Assembly (NCBI GenBank): GCA_019828595.1
Contig: JAHQRK010000022.1
Span: 248,001-312,000 of the forward strand
From: Aphanomyces cochlioides
Taxonomy: Eukaryota; Oomycota; Saprolegniomycetes; Saprolegniales; Verrucalvaceae
DNA: 64,000 nt
Reading direction: 5' to 3'
Made by a program: the position numbers and the translations under genes. Below are positions 31,812 through 42,103 of this stretch, piece after piece. A model generated the notes under the pieces. It was not told the DNA's origin. It did no database searches and was given only the letters and a program-made list of their open reading frames with translations. The first letter of the stretch is position 1. Each line of letters opens with the position of its first letter.

Positions 31812-32500
31812 TTAAAACAGATTGTCATTGGCAGGTGCAACATTTCTTCTCCCTGGTTTCGAACCTCTGGGACGCGAGCCACTTGACGTATTGCTATGGC
31901 GACTTCGATACATGTAGTCGATATCAAGGGCAATTTTCACAGCCTCTTCATACGTCTTAGGGGCCACTTGTTGGATCGCATCACGAACAGGCCCATGATT
32001 CAAACCGTTGAAGAATATAGCAACACGGGTCGATTCAGAGTACTCATTGGGATCCGACTGTCGCGCAAAGAGGGACCGCATCTCTATGGAATAATCTCGG
32101 ATCGACAAGCACCCTTGCTTGGTGTTCATGGCTTTCCGCAGGATCATGAAATCATACCAGGGTGGATTGAACTGAGCTTTTATTTCCGTGACAAAGGTGT
32201 CAAACGTCGAAAATGCATCAGGGTTGAGGATCTTGCAATTGAAGAACCAATCTCTCGCCTCACCCTTCAGATTGGCCACTGCAAATATCACCCGCCGCTT
32301 TTCATCCGTGATATCCATCAAATCGATCGACTTGCAGGATCCACTAGGCAAGGCGGTCTTCCTCAGACCCACCGTACTTCTTGATGTTCAAATTGACTCC
32401 AGGAAGAAGCGGCTTGGGCTTAAAAATATATATATAGGATAATAGAAAACTGGAGTCGTGCGGAATAAATTTTGACGCAAGCAAACTGACGCAACAATTG
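31812..32500 (-). pseudogene. LTR-retrotransposon gag fragment
   Basis: A minus-strand frame (31812 to about 32340) encodes a Ty3/Gypsy-type gag core: FAVANLKGEARDWFF, FDTFVTEIKAQF, TKQGCLSIRDYSIEMRSLFA, FFNGLNHGPVRDAI. It ends in a basic SRPRGSKPGRR segment and a stop at 31812. The preceding sequence (NLNIKKYGGSEED) is in another frame (32344-32553), so there is an indel near 32350. No protease or pol follows and no LTRs are seen. It resembles the gag at 46345-47325. Confidence 0.7.
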
Positions 32501-32704
32501 ACGCATACAAATTTCAAGTGAAAAGAAATTGAATGTTTCGAACATGTTTTCAAACATTTAAAACGTTTGAAATTACACTATTTAATGGTCACGATCGAGG
32601 TCAATACAAGAAAATGTTTGCGTAAGCTTTAAATAGTGTAAGCGTCAATTATTGAAATATTTTCAAAACATATCAAATTTCCAGTTTTGGACCAAAACGA
32701 CAAT

Positions 32705-34030
32705 AGAGCTCTTTCGGAATTCGTTTGAGTTAGAGTTTGAGTCTCAAGTCATGTCTCAAGAGACGAAAGTCAAATGAAAATTTTCACGCGTTTCGAAGAC
32801 CAACCAATTTGAATTAGAGTGAACATTAACTAATGCAAGTCATGGTTGCAGTGTTCGATTGTGTTCAAAGGCGTCTGATATGCAAAGAAGCAAGGACCCT
32901 GGCGACGAAGGAAGCCAAGAAGAGCTTGATGGAAGTGTTGGGCCCAACGAAGAGCTGTTGCAAGAGCTGTACGAGGAACCCGGCGCTTATGCTAGCAGCA
33001 TGAAGAAGTCCTTTGGTTGCGCCGATGACAATGTTTTGCTGAAGGCTGTCAACGAGACAAAGCCTTGGCGAGCTGGCAATGGCCAGATCATGCAATGTTG
33101 GGCCGAACTGGCCGTAGATCTCCGTGAAAACCGTCGCTTTCGTGTGGCAAAAGACGGCCCAGGATGCAAGACGCGGTTTGACAAACTTGGCAAAGCTTAT
33201 GCTGCAGGTTCACTCGCTGCTATGAGACGTAGTGGAACAGACGAGGAGTTTGGTGAGTGTGAACAACTTCTTGAAGATATAATATCTCAAATAAGTGACT
33301 ATAAAAGCGAAAGGGACGAGGAAACCGCAGCTGGTATGGCTAAAAGGATGCAATCGAGAAGTCTGGAACTCTTATGCGTCAACTGGCAATGGAATCTCTA
33401 TCTTCAAGCGACGATTGTGGAGACCGCAAGAATACGCCATCCAAACGTGGGAGAGTAGAAGGTCTTTTCGACATCATCTCAAACTCTGTCAATGACATGG
33501 CTCGCGAGGACCCAACAATCACTGCTTTTACAACGTTTTTGAAAAATCGACTTGAGCAAGACGATGAACGAGAAGACAAGAGACAACGCAGAGAAGAAGA
33601 ACGTGAACAAAAACAGCATGAAAGGGATATTGCTCGCGACAAGATGAACCAAGAATTCTTGTTGAACATCATGCGAATTGCCCGAGGAGGAGACATCAAG
33701 TAATTGATAATACATCATTATTTGGACGATACACACCAACATTGGACGAGGAGAACCATGAGAGCGGTGGCTTGGTCGATCGTCAACTTTGGCAAAAGAA
33801 GGGCCATTGACGTCTTTAAGTCTGTGTGTTACTCCAACCTGCTGCTGGTCGAGTGATTCTTTAGCCAATCATTTAAACTCCCCAAACTCGAGATGAGCTT
33901 GAGACTCACGACCATTTGAGTCAACGACAAACAACTCCAGAGTTTGGCAAAATCAAATCAACCAATCATATTTCTCTAAACAATATGTCCAATTTCAAAG
34001 TCAAACTCAACATACTTTCGGAAGACCTCT
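32705..34030. mobile_element. TIR element carrying only a Myb-like gene
   Basis: 1,326 bp bounded by imperfect inverted repeats of about 37 bp. The left starts AGAGCTCTTTCGGAA and the right complement AGAGGTCTTCCGAAA; about 27 of 37 positions match. It is flanked by a 3-bp AAT on both sides. A 3-bp duplication and a Myb-like gene fit the PIF/Harbinger superfamily, but there is no transposase inside. Confidence 0.6.
32880..33703 (+). pseudogene. Myb/SANT-like DNA-binding protein, one frameshift
   Basis: First part from ATG 32880: an acidic N-terminus, then a Myb-like trihelix pattern (DDNVLLKAVNETKPW...QCWAELAVDL...CKTRFDKLGKAYAAG) and EEFGECEQLLEDI. After about 33340 the homologous continuation is in another frame (33374-33703): MRQLAMESLSSSDD, a GLFDIISNSV segment, then a charged coiled coil of E, R and Q and NMIRIAR-like end. 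An indel between AAAAGG and ATCGAG near 33345 explains the break. Such proteins assist Harbinger transposases by binding the element ends. Here it is the only gene between the TIRs. Confidence 0.68.
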
Positions 34031-34111
34031 AATACAAAAAGTAAAATATTTTTTTCTCGTGAACTAAAAATAAAGATATTTATTATTTATCCAGAAGTAT
34101 TTTCAGAATTA

Positions 34112-35950
34112 CTACTCTGGTCCATAATTATTGTACCATTGTTTTGTTATTGGCGGGATTTTTCTAATATTGCACCAATTCTAACACTGATAGGCTCAAA
34201 CAAAAGCACAAACGCAGACGTTTGATTGGCTTTTTGAATCATGAAAAAATTCGCGCTCGTCGATGAGATACAAGGCGCGAAAGTCAGTGTATCAAATTTT
34301 AAGAACTAAATCTCTCCGGAGAGCATTCACTTTTGATTTTCGTCGCCACTAACACAGTCCAAACCATTGCCTTCGACACCCGGATGGCTCGTGTACAAGC
34401 GCGAGCCTCTAGCGACCCTGCAGACAACGCAAGGTGCAAGACCAACTTGACGGAAGTCGAGCGACAAACGATCTACCAGGGGCTGCTAGAGCGCTCAACT
34501 GGCGGCGTGCTTCCGTATGGAGCAATGAACGATCTTGCTCTGCGATTTAACTGCCACTGGAAGACTGTGTCGCGCATCTGGACGCGAGGACGTGCCTCCG
34601 TCGCCTCAAGATCTCAGCCCACCGATGTTGCGGCAAAAATGAAAGGTATGTACTCCGAAATTCAATATTATACCAAAAATATGAATTTATACGATAATAA
34701 ATTCCTAAAGGGTACTTATGCTAGGCAATTGCGGTCGTCCCAAAAAACGCAGCCACGACGAAATCGAAACTCAAGTCAAGGAAGCACCACTCTATGCACG
34801 CCAAACAACGCGTTCCTTGGCGTCCAGCTCGAAGATTCCAAAGACAACGCTCCTTCGATTTAAGAAGGAGAGCAAGAAGCTTCGCGGCCGATCCAACTAC
34901 ATCAAGCCAGTCATGAAACCATCCAATGCCCTGGCACGTGTGCGGTTTGCTTTGTCCTTCTTGAAACCTTCGTTGGAGAGAAACCACATTTTCTCAAATA
35001 TGCACAACCTTGTGCATATTGATGAAAAGTGGTTTTATTTAACGAAGGTTAAGAGAAAATTCTATGCTTTTGACGATGAAATTTTGCCTCATCGCGTAGC
35101 CCCATCCAAGCGCTTCCTCACAAAGGTCATGTTCCTCGCCGCAGTGGCAAGGCCGCGCTACGATCACAGCAAGAAACAAATGTTCGACGGAAAAATCGGA
35201 GTTTGGCCTTTCGTCAAATTAGTCCGTGCAAAAAGAACCAGCAAAAATCGACCCAAGGAAACTATTTTGACCGCACCTCAAACCGTTGACTCTGAAGTCT
35301 ATCAAGAAATGATCGTCAAAAAAGTTGTGCCAACTATTTTGTCCAAGTTTCCTCGGCGAGATCTCAAGGATACAATATTTCTCCAACAAGACAACGCGAG
35401 CCCTCACAACCAAGTCACAACAAAATTTTTGAAAGAGCGCGGCATCCAAGGAATTGAAGTTGCAAATCAGACCCCCAATAGCCCGGACTTTAATGTCCTA
35501 GATCTAGGATATTTTAACTCTATTCAAAGTCTACAGTCCCAAAAGATTACTCGAACGATCGAGGAATTGATTGGTGCTGTGGAAACATCGTTCTGTGAGT
35601 TACCCATCGACACCCTCTCCAAGACATTCATTACACTGCAGAAAGTAATGGAGAAATCACTTGATGAATCTGGAGGGAATGGGTATAAAATTCCTCACAT
35701 GAACAAGGATAGTCGTATCAGCGACCTATCGTCCTTCAATGTCCAATGCGATCCGGCGGTATTTGCCAAGGCATCCGAAATATTGAAATCCCAAGAATCA
35801 GTAGGCACGACGATTTAAAAAAATTGAATATAATTTTTCTCGTTGATTATTCAGTCTTGCGGTTCAATACAAATTTCAAGATATAATTGGACGCTAATGC
35901 ATACAAAAATCAAGTGTAAAGAATAGGACAATAATTATGGACCAGAGTAG
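34112..35950 (+). mobile_element. Mariner-like element, complete with TIRs and TA duplication
   Basis: 1,839 bp. Inverted ends start CTACTCTGGTCCATAATTAT, with 24 of 25 matching positions, and are flanked by TA at 34110-34111 and 35951-35952. It contains one spliced transposase with an open frame. It lies inside the 3' end of a hAT transposase relic. Confidence 0.88.
34384..35818 (+). CDS. Mariner-type DDD transposase, one intron
   Basis: Two exons, 34384-34645 and 34725-35818, with a 79-nt GT-AG intron; 451 aa. The start is the first ATG (MARVQARASS). The N-terminus has a helix-turn-helix-like region (ERQTIYQGLLE, LALRFNCHWKTVSRIW). The catalytic triad looks like D187 (HIDEKWF), D310 (FLQQDNASPH) and D347 (NSPDFNVLDLGYF), i.e. 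36 residues between the second and third acids, ending in Asp as in mariner-type rather than Tc1-type enzymes. The role is cut-and-paste transposition in the nucleus. The frame is intact and the TIRs match, so the element may be functional. The intron call rests on the clean rejoining of frames (MKGNCGRPKKR). Confidence 0.86.
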
Positions 35951-36670
35951 TATTATTTTGCTTGCTGAGAAGCCTTTCGACATCGTCGATTGTCCAAAGA
36001 TCCTCGTTCATGCACAAAAACATCTGCACCTCCAGGTTTTGAGGTAGTAAACGACCTCGGCGCTCACCCAGAGCATGTTTCGCACGAGAAAAGAAGCGTT
36101 CGGACAAGTTTGACGTAGGCAACAGAAAATCCAGGTTTAGATAGCCGTTGAGCTGTTCGGCCTTTTGTCGCTTCACAGCTCGTTGAAAAAGGGACAAGCG
36201 CTCATCGTTCTCGCCATCGCCAGTAGGTCCACCACTGTGCAGATGGGCAACATTCCGTCGCTCTGCTGGAGTGAGCGCCGAAATGTTGCCCATTTGGATT
36301 TTTACCACAGCGGTCTCGAATTCGGGTAATTGTACTATCTCCCCATTGGCTGAAATTTGAGGGGGCATTTCCGGATAAATATCCAATAGAAAATCAAAGC
36401 ATGCGCGTACATCTGTGAGCCTGGTCGACTCACTCTGTAGATCAAGAGTCACATTGTTCAGCTCAACTAAGTCACCATACAGCTTAGAAAGTACTTCATC
36501 TTGCTGACGAGTGGGCAAGACAATGTCCACATGGTTCAATTGCACTTCACGAAGGTGCTGCTTAATTTCAATGTAGCGTTCGACCATGTCAAACGTCGAG
36601 TTCCAGCGTGTAACATTGCGAGGGTATGAAAGATCTTTGGATCTTTGATCGTTTCATGGATCTCTAGGGA

Positions 36671-36843
36671 GAGAAAAATGGGAAGTGTATTATGCAGTTA
36701 GAATGAAAGCTAGGCCTAGTGTGAATTCAGTGGTCTTCTTTGTCGTTGTTTGTCTTCTGGAATATGCAACACGCAAGTCATTTCATAGTTTAGAGAGCTT
36801 TCTAGAATGTAGAAGTTGAGATTACATTCCTCAAGCCTCAACA
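36671..36843 (-). repeat. Copia 3' LTR
   Basis: 173 bp, ending on the plus strand in CCTCAACA (TGTTGAGG at the start in element orientation) and preceded by the polypurine tract at 36844-36852. It matches the other LTR except at two positions noted. The outer edge is slightly altered: the expected TG reads AG. Confidence 0.88.
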
Positions 36844-36850
36844 CTCCCCC

Positions 36851-39800
36851 CTAATTGAAACTTTCTTCATTATAGTAGAGCGCGAGAGGGGTCATGACGT
36901 TCGATAGGTGTTCTTGAAACTTTGGTCGCGATAGAGCCTTGGTAAGCATGTCGGCAAGCATCGTGTTAGTTGGGCAATATTGGATTTGGATGATGTGTTC
37001 GCGGACTAAGTCTCGAATGAAATGATGTCGAACATCAATGTGCTTGGTTTGTTGTTGAAGAGCTGAATTCTCGGCCATCTTGATAGTGCTTTGGTTGTCT
37101 TCATAAACGATGATGGATAGCTTCATTGGGAGTTCAAGTTCTTCAAGCAGCGACTTCAGCCATAGAGCTTCTTGGAGTCCATAAGACATGGAGATGTATT
37201 CAGCTTCGGATGTGGACAAAGCAACTATGTTTTGCAGCTTGGATTTCCACGAGATCAAACAGCCATTGAGATACAAAAGGTATCCCGAGGTGGATCTGCG
37301 AGTGGAGACGTCATTGGCATAGTCGGCATCGACATATAGCTCAATGTAGAAGTCTGCGCAGTCTTGCTTGTTGTAGCAAATGCCATAGTCTTTTGTTCCT
37401 TGAAGATAGCGAAGAACACGCTTGGCTATGTACTGGTGCTCGTCTTCAGGCCTGTTGAGGTGCCGTGAAAGCAATGTAACTGTAAAAGCGATATCAGGAC
37501 GTGTCGTCGTCGTGAGATAGAGCAGTTCGCCCACCACATTGTGAAATGGCAACGAGGGTGAAGAGCTTGACGAGGACAAAGGAGCTGTGTGGCTGTCCTG
37601 GGGTGTCGAGACGGGATTGCAGTCGGAAAGACCGTGCTTGTCAAGAATGTCGGATATGTATCGACTTTGGTGTAGAAGTATGGAACCATCCTCAAGGCGT
37701 TCAACTTCGATGCCGAGGCAGTAAGTTAAGGTTCCCAAATCCTTCATGGTAAAACGAGATGATAATGCACGCTTGGTGGAGTCCATTAAGTTGGTGTTTG
37801 TGGACAAAAGGATGAAGTCGTCGACATATACGCCCACCAAAACTAAACCTTGGGGTGTACGACGGAAGTAGATGCATGGATCAGTCTTCAGTTGCGTAAT
37901 CGCAGTGACTTGAAGTATGAGTCCAATGCAGAGTTCCATTCACGGGATGATTGCTTGAGTCGGTAAATACTCTTGTTCAAGCGGCAAACAAGGTGCTCAG
38001 GGCCAGGTTGAACATATCCCGGAGTTTGCTTCATGTAGAGTGTTTCTTGAAGCGTTCCATTCAGAAAGGCAGTTTGTACATCCATGTGACACATGTGCAT
38101 GGATTTCATCGCAGAAAGAGCAAGGAGAAAACGAATGCTCGAAGTGCGAATGACGGGAGCAAACACTTCAGTGTAGTCGAGCCAGCAACTTGAGTAAAAC
38201 CTTGAGCAACAAGGCGTGCTTTATAGCGTGACAAAGTACCATCAGCGGCGTACTGCTTCGTAAAGATCCATCGACAACCGATGGGTTTACGACCAGGTGG
38301 CAGTTCACACAGAGTCCAAGTGTTATGTTCAATCAACGAATTATATTCGGCATCAGTAGCCTTAATCCATTCGTTTCGCTCTGGTGAAGCATGAGCTTGA
38401 CGAATTGTCGAAGGCATTGATTGCAAGGCGAAAGCAACGAGAAGTCGATGTTGCTTGCTCAGTTGATATTCATCAACATCAGAGTTTGCCTCATCGAGTC
38501 GAAAGATGCTGAAAGCATTGAGTGCCAAAGACTCAAACTGTTCGCAAAGTGCATCTTCGTCGAATGAAGCAGAGGCCGTCGAAACAGTAGAAGGAGTCAT
38601 GACGGGGACAAGTTCGGGAGTGACAGCAGGAGTGCCCATGCGAGACATTGGAGTTGATTGAGGTGATGACGGTAGTTGAATGTCCGCTGGAGAGTCGGCA
38701 GGTGGTTCTGTTGAACAGAGAGCGATTCATGCGTTCATGACACCATTTTGCTGCGGGGTATGCGGAACGGTCGCATCGTTTTGGATGTCATTCTCGAGTA
38801 AGAACTCGGAGAATAAAGTTGAGAAGTATTCACCGCCATTGTCATAACGTAGGCATCGCACCGGTCGATCGAACGGAGTGCGGCAGTAGGCAGTGAATCC
38901 TTGAACGCTTGGAGAGCATCCGACTTGTTCTTGAGAAAGAACACAAAGCCATAACGCGAAAAATCATCGGTAAATGTGATGAAATACCGAGATCGATCAC
39001 GAAGTGCTGGATGACGCATTGGTCCACAAATGTCCGAGTGTACCAAAGCAAACGGTTCCTCAGTTGTGGATAGAGAGCGCTTGGGGAAGGGTAAACGAGA
39101 CTGTTTCCCAGCAAGGCAGCTTTCGCAAAACTCATGTTTGCAGTCATCAAGCTCAATGCCATCAGTGTATTTACACGTCTTAGTGGTATACTTCACACTA
39201 ATGTGACCAAGGCGAGCATACCAAAGATCAGCAGGATTGAGAGTAGTGAAAGTTGTCATAGCCAAACCAACGTGTGGGGTAGAAGGCGATTGAGTTGGCA
39301 AGGGATTTGCAATGTCGAGATAGTATAAGTTATCGCGCTTGTGGCCTTGAGCGTATACAACATCATCAAGAGTGATGAAGCACTCGTTGCGCTGGAACTG
39401 AGATTTGAAGCCTCGATCAGTTACTCTCGACAAGGAGAAAAGGTTGCATTGAAGTTTCGGAACGAACAAAACATCTTGTAGAGTGACTGGAACAGAACCA
39501 GTAGGTGTGTTCATCTCTAGCAAGATTGAACCGATGCCTGCAACCGGCATGTCGCTTCCATTGGCGGCTCTAACTGAACCCTCAAAAGGACGGAGATCCT
39601 CATACCATGAAGCATCGTTGCAAAGGTGATCCGATGCTCCAGAGTCTAGAATCCATGCAGATGACGAAACATGGGACTCAAAGGCATGGAGAGTGTAGTG
39701 AGCTCCGAATGTCAGCATGCTCACGGACGAACGAGCATTACGACGTGTGTTCGTAGTGGTCTCGGAAGCTTGCGCAGTCGAAGAAGAGGCATCAAATTGC

Positions 39801-40576
39801 ACGCGACGTGGATTCGACTGAGAAGCAGTCTGTTGTCGCTGACCACGTTGTTTTCGACGACAAGTGGCTTCAGTGTGGTTGGAAATGTTGCAATAAGCAC
39901 ACACTGTTCCAGTACTCGAGGATGATGGCTCGGATACGTTTCGTCGTGGCTTGCGACGTTGATTGTGGCGCACCGATAAAGCAGTCTCTTCGACAGGAGG
40001 AGAGGATGAGCCGTTGGAATTCGACTTCATTCGAGTGCCAGCTTGGATCAATGCGGTAAATAAGTTTGGCATGGTCATGTGGTTAATGACTGCGTTTTGC
40101 AATAACTGGGATTGCAATTGCACAAACGTCTCGAAGCGAGAGTCCAAACCATCCAAGAAGAAGTGGACGATGAGTTCCTCATCCATCTTAATGTTCGCAT
40201 TGAAAACATCATCAACGGCCATCTTGAAGCGGTCGCAATACGCTCGTGCAGACTCATTAGGGTGTATGCGTATATGAGTTACTGCATTGATCAGTTGACC
40301 ACTGCCATTGAAGACTTTGTTGCCATAACGATCACCGAGTACTTTCATTATATCGGCAGCATTGGAGCAGTTAGCAACCATGCGCACATGCAAGTCATCG
40401 AGAGCAGCGAGAAAGATAGCTCGCGCTAATCGATTCTTGGAGGAGTAGTCGTCAGCAGTTGAAGGGAGTTGTCCATTAATAACGACCTCCTTGTACTCGA
40501 GATAGGCCATGAGGCGGGTTTCCCATTGGTTAAAATTGTCGCCTTTAAACGTATGGACGAAATGTTTAAATTCCAT
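36851..40576 (-). pseudogene. Copia gag-pol, broken
   Basis: First piece (38735-40576, 613 aa from ATG ~40576): gag, a CCHC knuckle (C-AY-C-NISN-H-TEAT-C), the protease DSGASDH, the integrase H/C finger (LGH...CESCLAGK) and the DDE start (HSDICGPM, FTDDFSRY). A frameshift near 38870 moves the next integrase Asp (YDNGGEY) to another frame. Sequence then jumps from an integrase PHTPQQNGV-type end to a pre-RT linker, implying a deletion. The RT appears in pieces at 38106-38648 (CRWIFTKQY, YKARLVAQGF), 37888-38166 (DVQTAFLNG) and 36851-37939 (YVDDFIL, then RNase H VDADYANDVSTRRSTSGY and LSTSEAEY). It cannot make a full polyprotein. Confidence 0.88.
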
Positions 40577-40644
40577 AGTTTAAGTAAGAGTAAAATATCT
40601 TGAACTTGATTGGCCAAAATGAGGTTAAAAACTTGATTAGTTGT

Positions 40645-41034
40645 TTACAAGTAACCTCGAGACTTAATAATTGGCAGCTGACGTTCCTTGTGAATGAAGT
40701 CGGCTTCCTCCAAAAATTCCTTGTTTAGTAGCTCGTGAGCCTTGGAAATGTGGTACTTGACTTGGTTGAGTGGGGCGCGAGTGTTGGTCACTAGGGGTCG
40801 GTTCTTGTTCCCCGGAAATTCTTCGGCGATTCGAGTTTCTAGAACCTTCGAAATTCGTTGCACACGTTCGATGGCGTCGATCAAGTCTTTGTGGATCTTG
40901 TCGACGGTGGTCGTCGGGTTGAGACGGCTGAAATGCGTGCGAAGAGTCGCTGAGGTCTTCGACTTGACTTGGCGCTTCTTCCGGATCCGGTTGATATCGG
41001 TCTTGGAGACAAGGGCTTCGACGGGGTTCTTCAT
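40645..41034 (-). CDS. Unknown basic ORF in the Copia 5' region
   Basis: 129-aa open frame from ATG 41032-41034 (MKNPVEALVSKTDINRIRKKRQ), lying between the 5' LTR and gag. It is Lys/Arg-rich and predicted helical, with segments such as IHKDLIDAIERVQRISKVLETRIAEEF. I recognise no family. A GT-AG pair (GTTAGTAC near 41105; CTTAG near 41050) could join it to the GC-rich stretch upstream. It could be an accessory gag-like ORF or a captured host exon; neither is shown. Confidence 0.35.
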   Translation of the reverse strand: MKNPVEALVSKTDINRIRKKRQVKSKTSATLRTHFSRLNPTTTVDKIHKDLIDAIERVQRISKVLETRIAEEFPGNKNRPLVTNTRAPLNQVKYHISKAHELLNKEFLEEADFIHKERQLPIIKSRGYL

Positions 41035-41159
41035 AAAACGGCAAACTCTACTAAGGAGTTCAGCCAATCAACAGCTAGCTTACAGCCCTTTCCGCAGTGT
41101 ACTAACCTGAGATCTCACAATAGGAGTCCAGGCAGGGATCTGTAGTGCTACTAGTGTTG

Positions 41160-41369
41160 AAGGTCTTCTGCGCACGCTACGGCGACTTTTGGCTCGGCTC
41201 GGGGCTCGGCAGGCGGCGGCGGCAGGAAAAAACGCGGGGCGCGGCGTCTCGGGACTCGACGGGGCGCGGGTGTAACGGCTTGGCGGCGGACGGATGTTGA
41301 TCGGGCGTCGGAGGCTCGGTCAACAGCGGCGGCGGCAGCGGCGGCGGTAGAGGGCTCGTAACCTCTAGT
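41160..41369. other. GC-rich leader of the Copia element
   Basis: About 200 bp rich in GGC/GCC triplets (for example GGCGGCGGCGGC and GCGGCGGCAGCGG), unlike the surrounding ~45% GC sequence. It lies next to the 5' LTR, where the primer-binding site and leader should be. On the minus strand it is open in one frame with Ala/Pro/Arg-rich sequence but has no ATG. Confidence 0.6.
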
Positions 41370-41542
41370 GAGAAAAATGGGAAGTGTATTATGCAGGTAG
41401 AATGAAAGCTAGGCCTAGTGTGAATTCAGTGGTCTTCTTTGTCGTTGTTTGTCTTCTGGAATATGCAACACGCAAGTCATTTCATAGTTTAGAGAGCTTT
41501 CTAGAACGTAGAAGTTGAGATTACATTCCTCAAGCCTCAACA
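41370..41542 (-). repeat. Copia 5' LTR
   Basis: 173-bp partner of the LTR at 36671, with two mismatches noted (CAGGTAG for CAGTTAG; GAACGTAG for GAATGTAG). It can be extended by T at 41369 to give canonical TG...CA ends on the plus strand. Confidence 0.9.
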
Positions 41543-41637
41543 CTCTGAACCAGAGACTCGGGGATGAATTCAAAGAGTTCAGCGAGAGTCGCTTGATGCG
41601 ACACGGGGATGTGAGCTCTCGCGAATGTTGCCGACAT
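41543..41637 (-). pseudogene. gag N-terminal relic
   Basis: Minus-strand ATG at 41635-41637 begins MSATF, followed by HQATLAELFEFIPESLVQ. It is clearly related to the start of the gag at 47325 (MSATIDVSQ..QQATLTELLEFMPEVLVQ). The homology stops exactly at the Copia LTR and does not resume on the other side. Confidence 0.65.
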
Positions 41638-42103
41638 GATTCAACTTTGTTGGACACTTCTGAGGTTTCAAAACAATACGTTGGCCGACTGGAAGCACTT
41701 TGCACCTAAATCATTCGGATAACATATCCGGATTCAAATTGTAGCATTAGACGAATTTTGCTACAATTAGGTTTGGGGAGTTGGCTATTATAAAAACTGT
41801 TTGATTTTGCTATTGCACATTCTGCTGGTATTCATGTGGATTTAGGTTCCTTCCGAGCTCAGTGAGGTGAAATAAGTATTTTTCACGAAACTTTCGGACC
41901 GGTTACCAACAGACACACGAAACAAGAGTTTCGTGAAATGTTTCGTCAAGAACAACTATTCGAATATTCTTTCAATTTGATATTTGTATGGTCTGTGTTG
42001 GAATCTTCGATACTAAGGTTTTTTACGAAACAGTGTTCGAAATTCGATATCCGGCATTTTTAAATTACATTCGAAACTATTCGTATTGTTTTTTCTTCGA
42101 CAC

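Larger units (their letters stand above)
34087..36656 (-). pseudogene. hAT-type transposase 3' part, split by the mariner element
   Basis: Minus-strand coding sequence from about 36656 to 35951 with hAT features: RNVTRWNSTFDMVERYIEIKQ, then the dimerisation-type end NLDFLLPTSNLSERFFSRAKHAL...NLEVQMFLCMNEDLW. At codon position SKQNN it is interrupted by the mariner element. Removing that element and one TA continues the frame for a few codons to a TAA at 34087-34089. Upstream, a frameshift near 36640 and the Copia element at 36670 end the homology, so the N-terminal half is missing. Confidence 0.8.
36670..41542 (-). mobile_element. Copia LTR retrotransposon, internally deleted
   Basis: About 4.87 kb on the minus strand. 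LTRs are 36671-36843 (3') and 41370-41542 (5'), 173 bp each with two differences noted. A polypurine tract (AGGGGGGAG on the minus strand) sits immediately before the 3' LTR. Internal coding order is gag, protease, integrase, RT, RNase H, as in Copia. The polyprotein is broken by several frameshifts and a deletion between integrase and RT. No clean 5-bp target duplication is visible: CTCTG on the right versus CTCTAGGG on the left. Confidence 0.88.

Noticed and set aside
32575..32641. Short inverted repeat ACACTATTTAA / TTAAATAGTGT
   Set aside because: Eleven-base arms in AT-rich sequence with no duplication or second copy seen; could be chance.
33880..34030. CRISPR-like or tandem-repeat array from GAGTTTGAG / CAAACTC motifs
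   Set aside because: The repeated motifs are the inverted ends of the 32705-34030 element, not a regular direct-repeat array; the window is clearly eukaryotic.
41875..41945. TTTCACGAAACT / AGTTTCGTGAAA inverted repeat upstream of the Crypton
   Set aside because: Short arms without terminal position or target duplication; Cryptons lack TIRs, so no link can be supported.
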